Shown here piece after piece: positions 42,751 through 45,088 of a stretch of 45,088 bases of DNA. The notes under the pieces are model-generated. The model was not told the DNA's origin. It was given only the letters and a program-made list of their open reading frames with translations, and ran no database searches. The number at the start of each line of letters is the position of its first letter. The stretch's first letter is position 1. This stretch comes from an uncultured Eubacteriales bacterium (GTDB taxonomy: Bacteria > Bacillota > Clostridia > Lachnospirales > Lachnospiraceae), in assembly GCA_900318405.1 (NCBI GenBank), contig ONKP01000017.1:1-45088 (forward strand), given 5' to 3'. A program made the translations under genes and the position numbers.

Positions 42751-42978
42751 ATGTTTGAATATAAGGTTGGCATTGAGGGAATGATGTGTGGAATGTGTGA
42801 GGCGCATATTGCGGATACGATCCGCAAGGCGGTGCCTGACGCAAAGAAAGTCAAGGCATCCAGACGGAAAAATCTGGCCACTTTCCGCACGGAGCAAAAG
42901 CTGGATGAGGCTGCACTGCGCAAGAATATTACAGATATCGGTTACACTATGACAGATGTGGAAGAGAAGACGCTGTAA
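42751..42978 (+). CDS. Heavy-metal-associated (HMA) domain protein
   Basis: A 75-aa protein of ferredoxin-like HMA fold. The metal-binding motif is GMMCGMCEAHI (Cys13 and Cys16), near the usual place after the first strand, and ADTIRKAV fits helix 1. Copper chaperones of this class are 65-75 aa. It directly follows feoB, where many Clostridia have a small FeoB-associated Cys protein; here the CxxC-type HMA may take that place. Metal (Cu, Zn or Fe) not decidable. GGAGG precedes the ATG. Confidence 0.85.
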   Translation: MFEYKVGIEGMMCGMCEAHIADTIRKAVPDAKKVKASRRKNLATFRTEQKLDEAALRKNITDIGYTMTDVEEKTL

Positions 42979-43016
42979 AATACTTTCAAGGATTATGTTC
43001 GGATTTAAGAAAAATG

Positions 43017-43796
43017 TCAGCCAAGTGCGACGTCGAGAATCATCATCAGAGAGAATCCGAAAGCGTAGGAGAGGACTCCGATATGGGAGTGATCTCCTTC
43101 CATCATTTCGGGGATGAGTTCCTCAACGACTACGTACAGCATGGCGCCTGCGGCGAAGCTGAGAAAGTAGGGCATCAGAGGAACGACAACACCGGCGAGA
43201 AATACGGTGATTATGGCAGCGACGGGTTCCACGACACCGGACAACACACCGCCACCAAAGGATTTTCCTTTGGAAGTGCCTTCTGCGTGAAGCGGCATGG
43301 AGATGATCGCTCCCTCCGGAAAGTTCTGAATGGCAATGCCAAGAGAAAGCGCAAAGGCCGCGGATGCAGTGATCTCTGCCGAGCCTGTCAAGAAGCCGGC
43401 ATATACGGCGCCGACAGCCATTCCCTCCGGAATATTGTGGATCGTGACAGCCAGCAGAAGCAGCGCGGTATGAGAGAGTTTGGTGTGCGGTCCTTCAGGC
43501 TCTGCGGCAAAACGATGCAGATGCGGTGTGACATGATCGAGCAGCAGCAGAAAAAGGATACCGATCCAGAACCCGATGACGGAGGGAACAAACGCAAAGG
43601 CCCCCATATCGGCGGCCTGTTCCAGTGCCGGAATCAGCAGGCTCCAGACGGATGCCGCGGTCATCACGCCGGCAGCAAATCCGGTCATGAAGCGCTGTAC
43701 ATTTTCGTTCAGTTCATTTTTCAGAAAAAATACGCAGGCAGATCCGAGCGAAGTCCCGAGGAATGGGACGAGGATGCCGGTAGCTACGGTGTGCAT
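43017..43796 (-). CDS. ZIP family metal transporter
   Basis: A 259-aa eight-helix ZIP permease (ZupT/GufA branch) for Zn2+, Fe2+ or Mn2+ uptake. Helix IV motif LLLAVTIHNIPEGMAVG and helix V ALSLGIAIQNFPEGAIISMPL hold the metal-site His, Asn and Glu. The cytoplasmic loop HVTPHLHRFAAEPEGPH is His-rich. It is transcribed against feoB and the HMA gene, and diverges from ferritin. It probably belongs to the same metal-response locus, though no TTAG-N6-CTAA site is seen directly at its start. Confidence 0.92.
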   Translation of the reverse strand: MHTVATGILVPFLGTSLGSACVFFLKNELNENVQRFMTGFAAGVMTAASVWSLLIPALEQAADMGAFAFVPSVIGFWIGILFLLLLDHVTPHLHRFAAEPEGPHTKLSHTALLLLAVTIHNIPEGMAVGAVYAGFLTGSAEITASAAFALSLGIAIQNFPEGAIISMPLHAEGTSKGKSFGGGVLSGVVEPVAAIITVFLAGVVVPLMPYFLSFAAGAMLYVVVEELIPEMMEGDHSHIGVLSYAFGFSLMMILDVALG

Positions 43797-44002
43797 AAGA
43801 TAGAGTCCTCCGGATAAATATCATGGTGCCAGGTGTTACCCGGCTGTTTCGTCGGCTACTGTAAGTGTATCATTTTCAGCAGAAAATTTCTGCATCTGCG
43901 TCATGTACATCAACATCAGTTGCCTGCAAATTCAGGTGTCCGCATTCTGATGCATGAGTGCCTGATATATGAGCGTTCGATATATGAGCAGATCACTGTG
44001 TC
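43797..44002. other. Divergent intergenic region of ZIP and ferritin genes
   Basis: It contains CAGAAAATTTCTG (about 43879-43892), a near-palindrome, and a direct repeat GATATATGAGC (43965 and 43979 regions). No confident promoter for the ZIP gene. No ORF. Confidence 0.4.
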
Positions 44003-44031
44003 TTGATATGCCTGAGCGGAAAGTTTATAAT
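44003..44031 (+). promoter_or_regulatory. Ferritin promoter
   Basis: TTGATA (44003-44008), 17-bp spacer, perfect TATAAT (44026-44031). Confidence 0.8.
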
Positions 44032-44036
44032 ACAAG

Positions 44037-44050
44037 TTAGCATCAGCTAA
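44037..44050. promoter_or_regulatory. Iron-type operator 3 (TTAG-N6-CTAA) at ferritin
   Basis: TTAGCATCAGCTAA with perfect 5-bp arms (TTAGC/GCTAA), starting 5 bp after the -10 box, so over the transcription start. Same arrangement as operator 1 at feo. Confidence 0.6.
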
Positions 44051-44099
44051 TGTAAAACATCATATTCAATCATTTCTTAAATAGCAAGGAGGTATTCAT

Positions 44100-44612
44100 A
44101 TGCTTGATAAAAAGGTTGCACAGCTGATCAATACACAGATCAACAAGGAGTTCTATTCTGCTTATCTCTATCTGGATTTTGCCAATTTCTTCCAGGAAGT
44201 CGGCCTGGACGGATTTGCCAACTGGTATGATGTACAGGCACAGGAGGAGCGTGATCACGCGATGCTGATGCGCACCTACCTCTTCAACAACAGTGAGCCG
44301 GTGAGCTTTGAGGCTGTTGACAAGCCGGATGTGGAGATGAAGGAGATCATCGATCCGCTGAAGGCGGGCCTGAAGCATGAGCAGTACGTGACATCCCTGA
44401 TCAACACGATCTATCAGGCGGCAAACGAGGCACATGATTTCCGCACCATGCAGTTCCTCGACTGGTTTGTTAAGGAGCAGGGCGAAGAGGAGAAAAATGC
44501 TGACGATCTGATCAAGAAATATGAGCTCTTCGGTTCCGATCCGAAAGGACTGTACGCACTTAACCAGGAGCTTCTGGCACGCGTGTACACAGCACCGTCG
44601 CTGGTTATCTGA
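44100..44612 (+). CDS. ftnA: Ferritin (FtnA type)
   Basis: A 170-aa non-heme ferritin that oxidises and stores iron in a 24-mer shell. The ferroxidase ligands align in number with E. coli FtnA: Glu17, Glu50, His53, Glu94, Gln127, with Glu129 and Glu130 also present. AAGGAGG lies 6 nt before the ATG. A sigmaA promoter and an operator-like repeat lie upstream, and a stem-loop terminator downstream. Its placement near feo and ZIP genes ties uptake and storage together. Confidence 0.96.
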   Translation: MLDKKVAQLINTQINKEFYSAYLYLDFANFFQEVGLDGFANWYDVQAQEERDHAMLMRTYLFNNSEPVSFEAVDKPDVEMKEIIDPLKAGLKHEQYVTSLINTIYQAANEAHDFRTMQFLDWFVKEQGEEEKNADDLIKKYELFGSDPKGLYALNQELLARVYTAPSLVI

Positions 44613-44646
44613 GGAGTAACTGGTTATTTTCTCACTCATTTAAGAA

Positions 44647-44684
44647 AGAAGGCAGCCGGATGCATCTATCCGACTGCCTTCTAT
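44647..44684 (+). terminator. Terminator after ferritin
   Basis: Stem AGAAGGCAG-C-CGGAT (44647-44661) / ATCCG-A-CTGCCTTCT (44668-44682). The T-run is short, so efficiency is uncertain. Confidence 0.7.
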
Positions 44685-44717
44685 GTATCATCTGCACGAT
44701 CGTAAGATATTCCATGC

Positions 44718-44855
44718 AGCGTTTTCTTATGCTCCATGCGGAACAGGATGAGTTTTTCTTATGTATCATGCGGGACTGGGTGCAGGCAGTTCCGCAGATC
44801 GGCCTTTTTCTGGGCTATCCGCCGGAGGATGTCGAGGGCTTTATCAAGGTTTTCC
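44718..44855 (+). pseudogene. Remnant of a DUF3793 family gene
   Basis: The frame encodes MRDWVQAVPQIGLFLGYPPEDVEGFI. IGLFLGYP.EDV.GFI is the hallmark of the C-terminal part of DUF3793 proteins. Most of the N-terminal region is missing, and the frame runs into sequence of the neighbouring IS200-type element about position 44855. So the gene appears interrupted or truncated by the insertion. Confidence 0.55.
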
Positions 44856-44862
44856 GAGAAGA

Positions 44863-44891
44863 CCCCAGCCAAATGTCTCATTTGGCCGGGG
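44863..44891. repeat. Subterminal hairpin of an IS200/IS605-type element
   Basis: CCCCAGCCAAATG (44863-44875) pairs with CATTTGGCCGGGG (44879-44891), one A-C mismatch, 3-nt loop. It overlaps the tnpA stop codon. Such hairpins are the TnpA recognition structures at IS200/IS605 ends. Confidence 0.65.
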
Positions 44892-45088
44892 ATGAATCGG
44901 CTTTTTTGTGTTTTCGGTAATGACGTTTGGGACGCCCCTGCTCTTCCACATATTTTTTCAACGTCTCCAAGGTCACGCCTCCTGATGTTGCGATAAAGTA
45001 ACTGTCGCTCCAAAACGAATCTTTCCACAAATACTTACGGATCGTTTCTCCGTAATCACGGCGGAGCATTCTTGCCGAAACGCCTTTC
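44878..45088 (-). CDS. tnpA: IS200/IS605-family transposase TnpA (partial, 5' end beyond window)
   Basis: The last roughly 69 residues of a Y1-family HUH transposase. KGVSARMLRRDYGE and LWKDSFWSDSYFIATSGGV are characteristic, and the Tyr in LETLKKYVEEQG is the expected catalytic nucleophile. The start lies past position 45088. No tnpB is visible. It probably inserted next to or into the DUF3793 gene. Confidence 0.9.
   Translation of the reverse strand, partial: KGVSARMLRRDYGETIRKYLWKDSFWSDSYFIATSGGVTLETLKKYVEEQGRPKRHYRKHKKADSSPAK

Noticed and set aside
43014..43817. Plus-strand ORF opposite the ZIP gene
   Set aside because: The minus strand encodes a full ZIP transporter with its motifs; the plus frame is low-complexity and unrecognised.
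43877..43892. CodY-like or palindromic site before the ZIP gene
   Set aside because: Spacing does not fit the CodY consensus; kept only as a note in the intergenic entry.

Overview
The window looks like a chromosomal segment of a low-to-mid GC Clostridia species, most likely Lachnospiraceae. This is inferred from the yifB/comM-dprA-topA-codY order, an IreB/RuvX/DUF1292/TrmR/U32 housekeeping string, a CIRCE-controlled groESL, a permuted GH3 beta-glucosidase of the rumen/gut type, strong AGGAGG ribosome sites and frequent TTG starts. No rRNA, tRNA, CRISPR array or prophage was seen.

Layout. (1) 1-5717: a tetrahydrofolate riboswitch and folT (folate ECF S component), then prmA, rsmE, a cysteine desulfurase and thiI (ribosomal protein/rRNA methylation, sulfur transfer to tRNA). 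(2) 5839-9257: an HPr-like protein without its catalytic histidine (minus strand) and a cbiMN-cbiQ-cbiO cobalt/nickel ECF transporter, whose 266-bp internal gap carries a palindrome-rich putative operator region. (3) 9425-16945: mtaB, then ireB-ruvX-DUF1292-rnjA-ylbF-mltG-like-trmR-trhP, dominated by RNA processing and tRNA modification. (4) 16946-17773: a structured, terminally inverted repeat element. (5) 17774-24245: comM, dprA, topA and codY, with a good CodY box in front of codY. (6) 24483-26697: CIRCE, groES, groEL. (7) 26736-33529: histidine kinase, PucR/CdaR-type regulator, small unknown gene, a second copy of the repeat element, a lone sugar-ABC ATPase (minus), a 27-bp tandem-repeat region, comEA and an OmpR-type response regulator. 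(8) 33969-39241: permuted GH3 enzyme, a broken zinc-ribbon gene, an esterase-like hydrolase and a MATE transporter. (9) 39513-44684: a metal locus with a DtxR-like remnant, feoA-feoA-feoB, an HMA protein, a ZIP transporter and ferritin. (10) 44700-45088: a DUF3793 remnant abutting an IS200/IS605-type transposase that runs off the window.

How they fit together. Several genes share a theme of metal supply: CbiMNQO (Co/Ni), Feo (Fe2+), ZIP (Zn/Fe/Mn) and ferritin (storage). Three TTAG-N6-CTAA inverted repeats lie at the feo and ferritin promoters, which suggests a shared iron-responsive repressor; a DtxR-like gene between two of them is reduced to 28 codons. ComM, DprA and ComEA belong to DNA uptake/recombination, though no uptake channel gene is in view.

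No completely new multi-gene system is evident. The best candidates for new biology are the iron operator set, the palindrome cluster between cbiMN and cbiQ, the hairpin repeat element with compensatory changes, the riboswitch with a roughly 100-nt insertion, and a 27-bp repeat whose variation is mainly synonymous in only one frame. All calls are from reading sequence alone; no database search was run.
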